A stretch of DNA of 64,000 nt, taken from Chitinophagaceae bacterium (lineage in GTDB: Bacteria > Bacteroidota > Bacteroidia > Chitinophagales > Chitinophagaceae). The stretch is taken from contig JADBXR010000017.1 of assembly GCA_020403425.1 (NCBI GenBank), forward strand, positions 1-64,000, read 5' to 3'. This document shows, in pieces, positions 27,867 through 36,025 of this stretch. Under the pieces are notes generated by a model. It was not told the DNA's origin and did not search any database. It saw only the letters and a program-made list of their open reading frames with translations. Numbering within the stretch: position 1 is the first letter of the stretch; each line of letters starts with the position of its first letter. The position numbers and the translations under genes are program-made.

Positions 27867-28968
27867 AGGGTGCCAAAATTACGCGTCTGTCACAGCTAAT
27901 TCTGGTAATGTTGGTTTTGCAGGAGGTCTTGTGGGAGAAATGGGTGGGGGCGTCAATGGCGGCGGAACTGTGTATATTAAGAATTCTGCTAATTATGGTG
28001 AGATCTCTGTCGTTAGCGGTACTGCAGGAGGAATAGCCGGAGGCGCTTTATTTGATGTGGGCTGTGTAATGGATAGCTGCATGAACGCAGGTGTTGTTCG
28101 TGGTGCCAAGGCTGGCGGAATTGTAGGGGGAATGCCCAACGGGAATACCTATTTTCCTGTTTCCAACTGCTTCAATAAGGGAAATGTGATAGCTGTCAAT
28201 ATTGCCGGAGGAATTGTTGGGTATGGAGCCGCAGGTATTTCCAATTGCCGTAATTCCGGAAGCATAACCTGTAGTGATGGGTACGAGATCGGAGGTGTTG
28301 CGGGAAGATGTGCTGTTGTTATGAACTCTTATAACGAAGGAGCGATATCGGTCAGCATTCCCGAAGGGGTCAGCGCTCCGGTAATAGGCGGGGTTGCCGG
28401 TAATGTGATTAGTGCCGCCGCTATTGGCAGGGATCACAATACAGGGAGTATAACGGTCAATATAACACGTGCTTATAACAGTAACATTATTGTGGGAGGG
28501 GTGATCGGTGGCTTTCCAACATCATCTGTAGCTGCTTTGTCTCATAGTTACAATAAAGGTACCATAACCGTCAGCAGCAACAATCCTTACGCGATCATTG
28601 GAGGTGTGATTGGGTCCGCTTCGTGGAATCATACCCTTGAATACTCCTTTAATACGGCCCCCCTGAATGCAAACTCAGGTATTGTTGGCGGCCTGATAGG
28701 TTTTGCAAGCAAAGGCAATCCATACGTTACGACCGTGTTCAGGTGTTATTGGCTGGATAACGCAAGCGATAATGCGGTCTATGGGATATCAAATTGGGGG
28801 AACACATTGCCGGCCGGCACCGACTTAAAAAAATTCAGTGCTACGGCTTGGCCATCGGCTTCCGAAGGTTGGACAACCGGCAATGGCACAAACAATGCTT
28901 ACTGGAAATCGCTTGGTGGTTGGAATAATGGGAATCCGGTATATCCAAAACTATTCTATGAAGAATGA
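27823..28968 (+). CDS. GLUG-repeat region, C-terminal part of the frameshifted lipoprotein
   Basis: This frame carries on from the preceding one after the six-G run. The meaningful part begins near 27855 with ITIKGCQNYASVTAN. It contains about nine repeats of the GLUG type, each with a NxGxI strand followed by GGIVG (for example SGTAGGIAGG, AKAGGIVGG, YEIGGVAGR). They likely form a right-handed beta-helix of an adhesin-like protein. The C-terminus has GWNNGNPVYPKLFY, a common end of these proteins. It has no signal peptide of its own, so it is not an independent gene. Confidence 0.7.
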   Translation: MEALQVWQLGGITIKGCQNYASVTANSGNVGFAGGLVGEMGGGVNGGGTVYIKNSANYGEISVVSGTAGGIAGGALFDVGCVMDSCMNAGVVRGAKAGGIVGGMPNGNTYFPVSNCFNKGNVIAVNIAGGIVGYGAAGISNCRNSGSITCSDGYEIGGVAGRCAVVMNSYNEGAISVSIPEGVSAPVIGGVAGNVISAAAIGRDHNTGSITVNITRAYNSNIIVGGVIGGFPTSSVAALSHSYNKGTITVSSNNPYAIIGGVIGSASWNHTLEYSFNTAPLNANSGIVGGLIGFASKGNPYVTTVFRCYWLDNASDNAVYGISNWGNTLPAGTDLKKFSATAWPSASEGWTTGNGTNNAYWKSLGGWNNGNPVYPKLFYEE

Positions 28969-29039
28969 TCAGGATGGATACAGGTCTGTGAAGTTGTTGC
29001 AGGGCAGGCAGACTCCGTTTCATCAGTCAAGCCGGGTCA

Positions 29040-29280
29040 ATTAAAACAGGAACGATCAGGAATTCGTTTTTATGAATGTCGATCGTCTGGTCTCTGAGCT
29101 CCATTTTCAAAGCGCCCTCTGCCACAAAAAAGGTTCATCTTCCTGATCGTGTTTGTGTCATACGAATTTGCCCCTGCGTTTGGCAAGCTTGACCTGTTGT
29201 CCATTGAGTTCTCCTGCGATCCTGGGCGACCAGTGCTCAGAGAATAGTAAGCATCTTTGTTGGATGTTTACAGTCTTCAT
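29040..29280 (-). pseudogene. Decayed cupin-domain gene
   Basis: Reading leftward from the ATG at 29280 gives MKTVNIQQRCLLFSEHWSPR, then ELNGQQVKLAKRRGKFV and a TGA where the family has Trp (FVWH). After HKHDQEDE a one-base shift in a T run is needed to continue as ALKMELRDQTIDIHKNEFL and then IVP. The cupin metal motif HxH and the later Glu are recognisable. The 3' third, including the second cupin motif, is missing. This pattern fits a small single-domain cupin protein gene inactivated by a nonsense change, a frameshift and a truncation. Confidence 0.7.
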
Positions 29281-29359
29281 ACTATTATTCCCGATTTGAT
29301 CCAGGGATCGCTGGTTTCACAGGCTTTCGCTTATAAGCAGGTGTTGGCAACTGACCGGT

Positions 29360-30172
29360 TTAATGGATACCTCCCAGACCCAGCAGAACATGGTATATCT
29401 GAACGCCGGCTATATTGAAAAACAGGTGAAAGGCGATCATTGTGTAAAGGTTCTTTCTGAGCTGCATGGTCAGTCCAAAAAAGATAAAGGGCACGATCAA
29501 TGGCCATGTTTGTGGAATCTGCCATAGGTGGTATAAACAAAAAAGAACTGAATTGACCAGCCAGTTGTAGCGTCCCAGGAACGCTGTTTTTTTCATTAAA
29601 TAGCCGCGGAAATATATTTCTTCCCCAACAAAATTTCCGATAAGCATGATTATCGTTACCACCAGCGGCGCACCATAAAAAGCTTCATAGCTGGCAAATA
29701 TGCTATGATCCGGAATGCGGAACCCCGCTATGGAATTCAACCATGACTGGAAGGGTTCATACAATGTCATCATGTAAGGCAGGGACAATAGCACACTCAT
29801 TGCGAAAGCTATGGGAGCCACCAGCAATACTTCTTTAAAAGAAAAGCGGTCCAGGCTAAGGAAGGCAAAAACCTTGCGCCATTCGAGTTTTTCAGATTTC
29901 CGTAGCATGAAAATGGGGAAAAACAAGTGCCAGAACAGGGTAAAAACAATGAACATGAAATACTGGAAATTGTACCCCTTAAACCCAAGTGCATCCGACA
30001 AAAAATCATGTACCGGCTTTATGTTCACAAGAAAGTAGGCAACCACTCCCGGAAGCAGGTAAGCGAATATGTACAAAAATTTGCTGACAGTTGTTTTTGC
30101 CTGGTATTTCAAGGAATACTCATCGTACGTTTGGTTTTCTACCAATAGTAGATTTTGGATGCTTTGTTTCAT
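29360..30172 (-). CDS. CPBP-family intramembrane metalloprotease
   Basis: The 270-residue protein has about seven membrane segments. It shows the three CPBP (Abi/CAAX protease) motifs: EExxxR as GEEIYFRG, a His motif in FCLYHLWQIP, and a final His/Asn motif in AFHLFFNIAG. These residues bind zinc within the membrane. Bacterial members act in protein maturation, bacteriocin immunity or signalling; the substrate is unknown here. A decayed cupin gene lies just downstream on the same strand. Confidence 0.88.
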   Translation of the reverse strand: MKQSIQNLLLVENQTYDEYSLKYQAKTTVSKFLYIFAYLLPGVVAYFLVNIKPVHDFLSDALGFKGYNFQYFMFIVFTLFWHLFFPIFMLRKSEKLEWRKVFAFLSLDRFSFKEVLLVAPIAFAMSVLLSLPYMMTLYEPFQSWLNSIAGFRIPDHSIFASYEAFYGAPLVVTIIMLIGNFVGEEIYFRGYLMKKTAFLGRYNWLVNSVLFCLYHLWQIPQTWPLIVPFIFFGLTMQLRKNLYTMIAFHLFFNIAGVQIYHVLLGLGGIH

Positions 30173-30709
30173 AATTGTTTTGCGTATGGTTTTGTCATTG
30201 ATCGAATTTCAAAAGAACAGGGGCTTCAGGCAGTGGTGCAGCCGGAAAGAAACACCCTATCCCTTTTGCATACTGTCTCCAAAATGAAACTACAGGGATT
30301 TATCGTATGTCCTGTTACCGCTCATACATATTCAGGTGGGATCGAAGCCGGACCTTGCTGTAACTGAAGGGTGTAAAACGCCATTCGGCAGTTGCGATAT
30401 GCGGGTATTGGGATTTACATACCATTATTGAGCTAACCGGTAGCATGGGGTATCGGCTATCGGCGTTTCGTTTACCTTCCCGGAACGGTATTCAGGCAGG
30501 GGTAGTTTGGAGCAGGATTGCTGCAAGTAAGGTCTGGTAGGTGGGGTTGCGGTGAATGGATCTTGTTTATGGATTTGGGAAGGTTGGGTTTTATTTTTTG
30601 TTTTGATAACGAGATTAAATACACGTTAGTGGCTCTGATCGCAGCGTTCCATAAAGGAAGATTCTGCGGAAGCCGAAAATAACTGATACAGCAATTGTCC
30701 TCAAATTTC

Positions 30710-30817
30710 TACTGTAATAGAGAATGAAATGGTTCAAGAATACTAGAGCATCATCGTACCGATTCTAATAAAAGTAACGATACGATGATACTCCAATGAG
30801 AATTTCATTCTTCAGTA
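30710..30817. repeat. 108-bp imperfect inverted repeat
   Basis: The outer ends TACTG (30710) and CAGTA (813-817) are inverse complements. Inside them the GAATGAAAT / ATTTCATTC and ATCATCGTA / TACGATGAT segments pair in the same order, with short unpaired loops. A folded RNA would form a long interrupted stem. It could be a small non-autonomous mobile element remnant (MITE-like) or a structured RNA. Confidence 0.5.
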
Positions 30818-30977
30818 AATCTATGCACCTTCATTGCATAGTAATTTAGTTCCTTGTATGATCCCATTGCCCAAAAACGTCCACTATATACCGGGATGCA
30901 TATGGAGAAAAAACCGGTTACATTCGCATCTGATCGATCCTATCCATTGTTATGACATTCCGTTCTGCTATCCTGGT

Positions 30978-31001
30978 TTCCCTGGTGCAGCAACCAGGGA
31001 A
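30978..31001 (-). terminator. Hairpin downstream of the sulfatase gene
   Basis: A perfect 9-bp stem (TTCCCTGGT at 30978-30986 with ACCAGGGAA at 30993-31001) starts 9 bases beyond the minus-strand stop at 31010. There is no T run, so termination strength is uncertain. Confidence 0.4.
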
Positions 31002-31009
31002 CGGATGGC

Positions 31010-32458
31010 TCAATCCTCTGTTGCCTTAGCGTTCCTGTATTCGGGTCGCTGATAGAACAGTTGCAGGAAGGGGCGGTATTCCGGCGCGGTTGACCAGGAC
31101 CGGGGAGCGGGATCCTGTTCGGTCAATCCCCCGGGATAATCCGATCCTGTAATGCTTTTGTCCACCGAGGCGCTCCATGCCCGGAAAGCCTCCAGCAGCT
31201 TCTTCCCGATCTCTGGTGAGGACCCCATCAGGTTGTTCCTTTCAAAAGGGTCCTTCTGCAGATCGTATAGTTCCCAGGTCTCATTTTTTGGTTTGGGTTT
31301 TACCAGTTTGTACTGATTGTCTATCCAGGCAGCTTTGCCCATATACCGGAACCCGATGCCTTTTGAACGCTGACCCGTTTCTTTGGTAAACAGTTCCCGC
31401 AAACTGATACCGTCCATCGGGTAGGGCGTGGCAGAGGCTGGCAGCGACAGCAAATCGGCTATGGTGGGAAAGATATCCATGGTAACAGCGGGTAGCTGCG
31501 ATACGCGGGGTTTGATCACCGAGGGCCATTCAATGATACAGGGAACCCGTAGTCCCCCCTCATATACATCGCCCTTGAAACCGCGCAGGCCGCCTACGGT
31601 CTCGGGACCAAAATTCTTGAGTCCGCCATTGTCGCTGTTGAACCAGAGCAGGGTGTTATCGGCCACACCCATGGCACGTAATGATTTTCGGAGCAGTCCT
31701 ATGTTCCGGTCCATCTCCACCAGTTCGCCATAATGGTTCTGCGAGAGACTGTCGAGACCGGCAAAGGCTTTTTTATCAGCCTCGCTGGCCTGCCAGGGTC
31801 CGTGCGGACTGCCCAGCCAGATGACCACAAAAAAGGGTTTTGCCCCGTCTTTTACAGAGCGGATATACCTGATTGCTTCCGATACCACGATCTCTGAGGA
31901 GCCGCCTTTCAGGTCCTCGAATCTGCCTTTTCTGCTGAGCAGCGGGTTCATATCAAAATAGTTGGAACTGGAGAGCCATTCTTCAAAACCCAGGTGGCCG
32001 GGATGGCGGTCATCGCTTTCCAGGATGGGTACTCCGGGACCCTTGAGTCCGTCGAGATGCCATTTACCAAAATGGGCCGTATGGTATCCGGCGTTCTGCA
32101 GGGCCTGGGCCAGGGTCTTTTCCTGCCGCCTGATGGGGTAACCCACGCTGAACACGGCACTGCGGTCGTTGCTGCGGCCGGTGAGCACGCTGGCGCGTGT
32201 GGGGGAGCATACCGGGGCGCCGGCATAGAATCTGTCCAGGCGCAAACCGTTGCCGGCCATCTCATCCAGGTTGGGTGTGGCCAGCATGGGGTGATGGTAG
32301 TAGCCGGTTTGTCCCCAGCCCTGGTCATCGCTCATGATCAGGATGATATTGGGTCGGGATCGTTTGTTCGGGCTGTTGGCTAAATCCGTTCCTGTTTTGT
32401 CCGGGATCCCAAAGGCACAGATAATGCCAGTAAAGCAGATGGCCAGTATTGTTTTCAT
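31010..32458 (-). CDS. Secreted type I sulfatase
   Basis: The 482-residue protein has a signal peptide (MKTILAICFTGIICAFG) and the alkaline-phosphatase-like fold of sulfatases. Cys84 in CSPTR is the residue converted to formylglycine. Asp44-Asp45 (MSDDQ) and the later SDNGG are metal ligands. It hydrolyses sulfate esters from polysaccharides or aryl sulfates; Bacteroidota use such enzymes on sulfated glycans. No maturase or glycosidase gene is adjacent, so it appears to be monocistronic. Confidence 0.95.
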   Translation of the reverse strand: MKTILAICFTGIICAFGIPDKTGTDLANSPNKRSRPNIILIMSDDQGWGQTGYYHHPMLATPNLDEMAGNGLRLDRFYAGAPVCSPTRASVLTGRSNDRSAVFSVGYPIRRQEKTLAQALQNAGYHTAHFGKWHLDGLKGPGVPILESDDRHPGHLGFEEWLSSSNYFDMNPLLSRKGRFEDLKGGSSEIVVSEAIRYIRSVKDGAKPFFVVIWLGSPHGPWQASEADKKAFAGLDSLSQNHYGELVEMDRNIGLLRKSLRAMGVADNTLLWFNSDNGGLKNFGPETVGGLRGFKGDVYEGGLRVPCIIEWPSVIKPRVSQLPAVTMDIFPTIADLLSLPASATPYPMDGISLRELFTKETGQRSKGIGFRYMGKAAWIDNQYKLVKPKPKNETWELYDLQKDPFERNNLMGSSPEIGKKLLEAFRAWSASVDKSITGSDYPGGLTEQDPAPRSWSTAPEYRPFLQLFYQRPEYRNAKATED

Positions 32459-32588
32459 AAAGTGTTTGTAAAGAGGAATGAATGGTCTGGTCGGTCTTAA
32501 ATATAAAACATCTCTTATAGATGAGAGTAAGTGGCGGTAGAAAGGCTTTGTGGGGGGATGAATTGGGGGGTGAGCTTTTATGATAGGC

Positions 32589-33467
32589 TCATTTTAAGAA
32601 ACTACGATGGCGTTCTAAGAAATAATGATTGTAATCACTTAGGCCAACAATTCGTTCTTTTCCAGAGACTCCAATTTTTTCATAAGCTGCAACCTCGATA
32701 GAATCGGATAGCAATATTTTTCCATTGTTATCGAAGCTTATAAGGTGGCGGTCAAATAACGCGTCATAAGTGGGCGAAAGAAGTATGCCGTTGTGAACAC
32801 TAAGCCTTTCTTCGTTGGTGGCTTCTGCCCAAGGCACAATATGGGATGCTATTAAAAGTTCAATCTTGTTAAGTTTGGTAACAGCACATTGATATTCCCA
32901 ACGATGGATAATACTTTTTCGATAAGCACCTTGCCCAACTCGCGAGGTAACTAGACCAGATCTTTCTGTAATATTTGGAACTAATTCTTTGGGAATAGGG
33001 TTGTCAATGTTCGTTAGCCCAATTTCTAATTGATCGGGATTCACTGGAACTACGGCACCTTTTTTCTTTAGGAAAAATTTAATTCCAATTCGCGAATTCT
33101 TATTGGCATCGGGTGTTTCAAAATAGCCGATATCATAAAACTCCAATTCAGAAATGAATTTCACAAATCCACGCTGTGTGTACTCAAAGAGAAAAACTCG
33201 CTTTCCTGTATTAATATGCTCTTTTAAAGCACGGTTACCCTTGATAAACTGCATGTCGCCAATTTGACCTTCACCTGTATAACTAAAAACACTTGGGTTT
33301 ATCCAACCATCTTCATAACCATATTGCGTCCCTGATTTACCAGAAAAAATAAAAACATATGGAAAGCTTGCGGATGGAGAAATTCCACCCTGTCGGTTAC
33401 CCTTGTATTGATCATGAATTGCCGATCGTTTGTAAATATGACCTGGTATAAATGGAATTGGTTCCAA
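32589..33467 (-). CDS. SRA-like/HNH modification-dependent endonuclease (McrA-like)
   Basis: The N-terminal half has the SRA/YDG-type pattern of ScoMcrA-like enzymes: RQGGISPSASFPYVFIFSG, QYGYEDGW, then YTGEGQIGDMQFIKGNRAL. This domain reads modified cytosine. The C-terminal half is an HNH nuclease (YQCAVTK, SHIVPWAE, HNGILLSPTYDALFDR). I place the start at a TTG (33467); the frame continues upstream, but that part crosses a terminator and a tRNA fragment. The protein is then 292 residues. It should cut modified foreign DNA. It sits outside element A, directly beside the integration site. Confidence 0.8.
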   Translation of the reverse strand: MEPIPFIPGHIYKRSAIHDQYKGNRQGGISPSASFPYVFIFSGKSGTQYGYEDGWINPSVFSYTGEGQIGDMQFIKGNRALKEHINTGKRVFLFEYTQRGFVKFISELEFYDIGYFETPDANKNSRIGIKFFLKKKGAVVPVNPDQLEIGLTNIDNPIPKELVPNITERSGLVTSRVGQGAYRKSIIHRWEYQCAVTKLNKIELLIASHIVPWAEATNEERLSVHNGILLSPTYDALFDRHLISFDNNGKILLSDSIEVAAYEKIGVSGKERIVGLSDYNHYFLERHRSFLK

Positions 33468-33508
33468 ATAGGGTTGTATTCTGTATTGAAGATACTTTTT
33501 AAAAAGAA

Positions 33509-33532
33509 AAAGCGGAATATTTATTCCGCTTT
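33509..33532 (-). terminator. Native terminator of the split CAU tRNA
   Basis: An 11-bp stem (AAAGCGGAATA at 33509-33519 with 33522-33532) is followed, reading leftward, by a TTTTTCTTTTT tract. It directly abuts the tRNA 3' fragment at 33533, exactly where a tRNA terminator belongs. This shows that the original tRNA locus was transcribed leftward and that its 3' flank is at this end. Confidence 0.75.
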
Positions 33533-33575
33533 GTGGGCCCACCAGGGCATGATCCTGGGACCCCCTGATTATGAG
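33533..33575 (-). repeat. Attachment site copy 1: tRNA(CAU) 3' fragment, left end of element A
   Basis: These 43 bases recur exactly at 55963-56005. On the minus strand they read from the anticodon loop CTCATAA through the T arm (CCAGG/CCTGG stem) to the acceptor 3' strand TGGGCCCA. The 5' half of the tRNA is absent. Tyrosine recombinases often cross over in the anticodon loop, which matches the repeat boundary. The T loop reads ATCATGC rather than the usual TTCGAGC-type loop. Confidence 0.85.
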
Positions 33576-33700
33576 ATCTATATTGTTTGTTTTCATTTAG
33601 TTTCCTTTCTTTTCCGATTCTTTCAAAACCCACTACAGTATTGGATTGTAGCCGATTTCAATCTTCCTTTGTTTTCCGTTATTAACCTATTTTAATCACG

Positions 33701-33744
33701 ATTGTATGCAAATTGTATGCAGACAGTATGCAGATTGTATGCAA
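33701..33744. promoter_or_regulatory. Four 11-bp repeats, integrase arm-type sites (left)
   Basis: Units ATTGTATGCA(A/G) begin at 33701, 33712, 33723 and 33734, with one variant (ACAGTATGCA). The period is exactly 11 bases, one helical turn. They lie between the attachment site and the integrase start, and the same unit occurs twice inside the right end of the element. This is the layout of arm-binding sites for a tyrosine recombinase; they may also control the integrase promoter. Confidence 0.7.
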
Positions 33745-33757
33745 ATAATAGAGTCTT

Positions 33758-35005
33758 ATGAAGCCTACTTTAGCTATTGTTCTCGATAAGAGAAGCACCA
33801 AAAAGTCCGGGAGAATCCCGGTGAGGTTACGCCTAACCTACCACCGAAAGCAGATGTACTATCCGGTTAACATAGACCTGACACCCGAGGAATTTAAATG
33901 GGTACAGAATCCGGAAAGCTGGCCCAAATCTGCCACCCCAGTTTTGAAAAGACAGCTTAAAGACTGGAAATTGACATGTGATGCCAGCCGGGTAAAGGCT
34001 CAGGAAATCATAGATACCATGGGTGATTTCAGTTTCCGGGAGTTTGAACGGATTCTTTATAAGAATTTCCGGCCCAAGGAGCAGGATGTTTACCAGTGGT
34101 ATGCCAAAATCATCGAAAAGCAGCGACAGGAAGGCCGGGTGGGTACCGCGGCCAGTTACAATACCAGCATGGTAAGCCTGGCTGCCTTTAGCCTCAAGCT
34201 CCATTTCAGGGATATTACCCCGGAATTTCTAAGGGAATATGAGAAATGGATGCTTTCCAAAGGTAAGGCCAAAACAACCGTTGGTATATACCTGCGTCCT
34301 TTAAGGGCGATTATGAATCAAGCAATAGATGAGGGGGTAATATCCAGAGAAACGTATTATCCTTTCAGTAAGCGTAAATACCAGATACCAGCCAGCCGTA
34401 ACGTTAAGAAAGCACTTAGCAAGGAGGAAATCCAGAAAATTTATCAATACCGAGGCATCCCCGGAACCTGGTTCCAGAAAGCCCGTGATTTCTTCATCTT
34501 CAGTTATCTGGCAAGTGGAATGAATATGAAAGACATTGCGCTTTTGAAGTTCAAAAATATTGATGGAGAATTTATCAGGTTTATGAGAGCCAAAACCCTG
34601 CACACCAATCGCTCAGATGCAAGACCGATAACAGTGCATATATCTGATGAGATTAATCAGATTATCATTCGCTGGGGGAATAGTAACACTGATCTGGATA
34701 ATTTCATCTTCCCGATTATTGAATCTGGTGCCACACCTGAACGGGAAGCTGCGTTGATTAAGCAGTTTACCAAGAATGTAAACCATTATCTGAAATACAT
34801 AGCAGCAGAATTAGGTATCGCAAGGTCACTTTCTACTTATTACGCCCGGCATAGCTTTGCTACCATTCTTAAAAGAGGCGGTGCAAGCGTTGATCTGATC
34901 AGCGAATCCCTGGGGCATAGTAGCATTAAAACAACGGCAAGTTATTTGGACAGTTTTGATGATGATACCAAAAGAGATATGCAGGCTTTGTTGCTTCAGT
35001 TCTGA
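33758..35005 (+). CDS. Tyrosine site-specific integrase of element A
   Basis: The 415-residue protein has an arm-binding N-terminus (ARM-like, about 1-90), a SAM-like core-binding domain (GTAASYNTSMVSLAAF, then YLRPLRAIMNQAI) and a catalytic domain. Visible catalytic residues are the Arg364 box (YARHSFAT), the LGH motif (SESLGHSS) and the nucleophile Tyr396 (ASYLDSF). The usual first Arg is missing: the segment reads ASGMNMKDIALLK, as in a Bacteroidota clade related to IntDOT. It should integrate and excise element A at the tRNA site. A long hairpin terminator follows. Confidence 0.95.
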   Translation: MKPTLAIVLDKRSTKKSGRIPVRLRLTYHRKQMYYPVNIDLTPEEFKWVQNPESWPKSATPVLKRQLKDWKLTCDASRVKAQEIIDTMGDFSFREFERILYKNFRPKEQDVYQWYAKIIEKQRQEGRVGTAASYNTSMVSLAAFSLKLHFRDITPEFLREYEKWMLSKGKAKTTVGIYLRPLRAIMNQAIDEGVISRETYYPFSKRKYQIPASRNVKKALSKEEIQKIYQYRGIPGTWFQKARDFFIFSYLASGMNMKDIALLKFKNIDGEFIRFMRAKTLHTNRSDARPITVHISDEINQIIIRWGNSNTDLDNFIFPIIESGATPEREAALIKQFTKNVNHYLKYIAAELGIARSLSTYYARHSFATILKRGGASVDLISESLGHSSIKTTASYLDSFDDDTKRDMQALLLQF

Positions 35006-35043
35006 TATTTGGATGCGTGAAAAAGTTTTCACGCATCCAAATA
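35006..35043 (+). terminator. Terminator after the integrase
   Basis: A near-perfect 18-bp stem (TATTTGGATGCGTGAAAA from 35006, paired with the arm ending at 35043) with a very short loop begins right after the stop. Read leftward it can also stop the defence operon that ends at 35094. Confidence 0.75.
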
Positions 35044-35093
35044 CTTTTAGAAAGCTTCTATTTCAAATGATTTAATCAATAGGCGATTTAAAA

Positions 35094-36005
35094 TCATGAC
35101 AAAATTGTCTGCTTTATAAGACTCATAATATATTCCAAGTTTTTATCATCTTCAACTTGAATCTGATAATCACCATTACCCCAGTGGCCAACTTGTGAAA
35201 CATCTTTTGCAATTCGTTTGGGGTCATCAAGCTCACCTATATTCAGATTGATGAAGATTTTTAAAGAATTCTTTAATATAGTAATGCCACAATAGTTTTT
35301 CTTCCCCCTATTAAAGGCAATGTATTGTTTTTTGGGTATTACCTCAATATCATCTGCCAAATTTGTTATAGCTGATTTGAATTTTTTGTATAGTTCGTCT
35401 ATTGATTCGCTTGCCTTTCCAATATGGTCATTTTCCGAATAAACCTTTATTTCATCTGTAACAACTTTTAGAGCTTCTTTGTTTTTAGTTAATGATTTAA
35501 TACTTTCAGCTGCAATTGATTTCTTAATCGGATTGATAATGATGGTATCATTCTCAAACTGCTTCACCTCCCATAATTCAATGGCAATGTCTTTGAAGTT
35601 TGTTGCCTGCACCTGGTTGTCGGTAAAATTGGTAGATACAAAAGCTACCCTTGTTTGACTCCAATCCACGTCCTCCCGTTTCAGGTTGCGTTTCAGACTT
35701 TCGTTATACTCTACAATAAAATCCGCTTTGTTTTCCAGCATCAGACTCAGGTAGGTAAAACCCTGGTCCACCACACTGATATTCTTGTCCCGCTTGTACT
35801 CAATAATAATGAAGGCGGAAGCCTGTGTATCATAAGCCAACGTATCTATACGCTTGTTTTTGATGGTAAACTCACTCTTCACCAATTCCAAGCCCATAAT
35901 ATCATACAGATTGGCTTCAAACACTTTCTGTATGTCTTTTTCCAATTTGAAGGGCTTTTCCTTTACCTCCTTGAGTTTGCCGGTGTGATTTATGTATAGA
36001 GGCAT
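35094..36005 (-). CDS. PD-(D/E)XK nuclease with DUF5655 domain
   Basis: The 303-residue protein has a restriction-endonuclease-like core. KRIDTLAYD supplies the Asp and FIIIEYKRD the ExK. The C-terminal 110 residues match DUF5655 (IEVIPKKQYIAFNRGKKNYCGI, then DVSQVGHWGNGDY). Similar proteins occur as accessory genes in restriction loci, and their targets are unknown. It is the last gene of the leftward defence operon, 20 bases after the metallopeptidase gene. An additional nuclease effector or a DNA-end sensor are both plausible. Confidence 0.82.
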   Translation of the reverse strand: MPLYINHTGKLKEVKEKPFKLEKDIQKVFEANLYDIMGLELVKSEFTIKNKRIDTLAYDTQASAFIIIEYKRDKNISVVDQGFTYLSLMLENKADFIVEYNESLKRNLKREDVDWSQTRVAFVSTNFTDNQVQATNFKDIAIELWEVKQFENDTIIINPIKKSIAAESIKSLTKNKEALKVVTDEIKVYSENDHIGKASESIDELYKKFKSAITNLADDIEVIPKKQYIAFNRGKKNYCGITILKNSLKIFINLNIGELDDPKRIAKDVSQVGHWGNGDYQIQVEDDKNLEYIMSLIKQTILS

Positions 36006-36025
36006 AATGTTATCTTTTTGATGAT

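Larger units (their letters stand above)
30173..31009. other. Long gene-poor region with an imperfect inverted repeat
   Basis: About 840 bases without a credible gene. Short open frames on the plus strand (30155-30367, 30834-31052) have no family resemblance. The only structure I see is an inverted repeat at 30710-30817 and a hairpin at 30978-31001 after the sulfatase stop. Confidence 0.45.

Noticed and set aside
30155..30367. Plus-strand frame after the CPBP gene
   Set aside because: No domain and atypical composition; it also overlaps the start of the minus-strand gene.
33408..33695. Plus-strand frame across the left attachment site
   Set aside because: It translates the tRNA fragment (giving the AHQG...GPPDYE string) and the reverse of the HNH gene. 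The same string arises at the second copy (55850-56056).
33701..33744. Possible CRISPR array
   Set aside because: The units are 10-11 bases with no spacers, repeat only four times and occur at both element ends. They fit integrase arm sites, and no cas genes are present.
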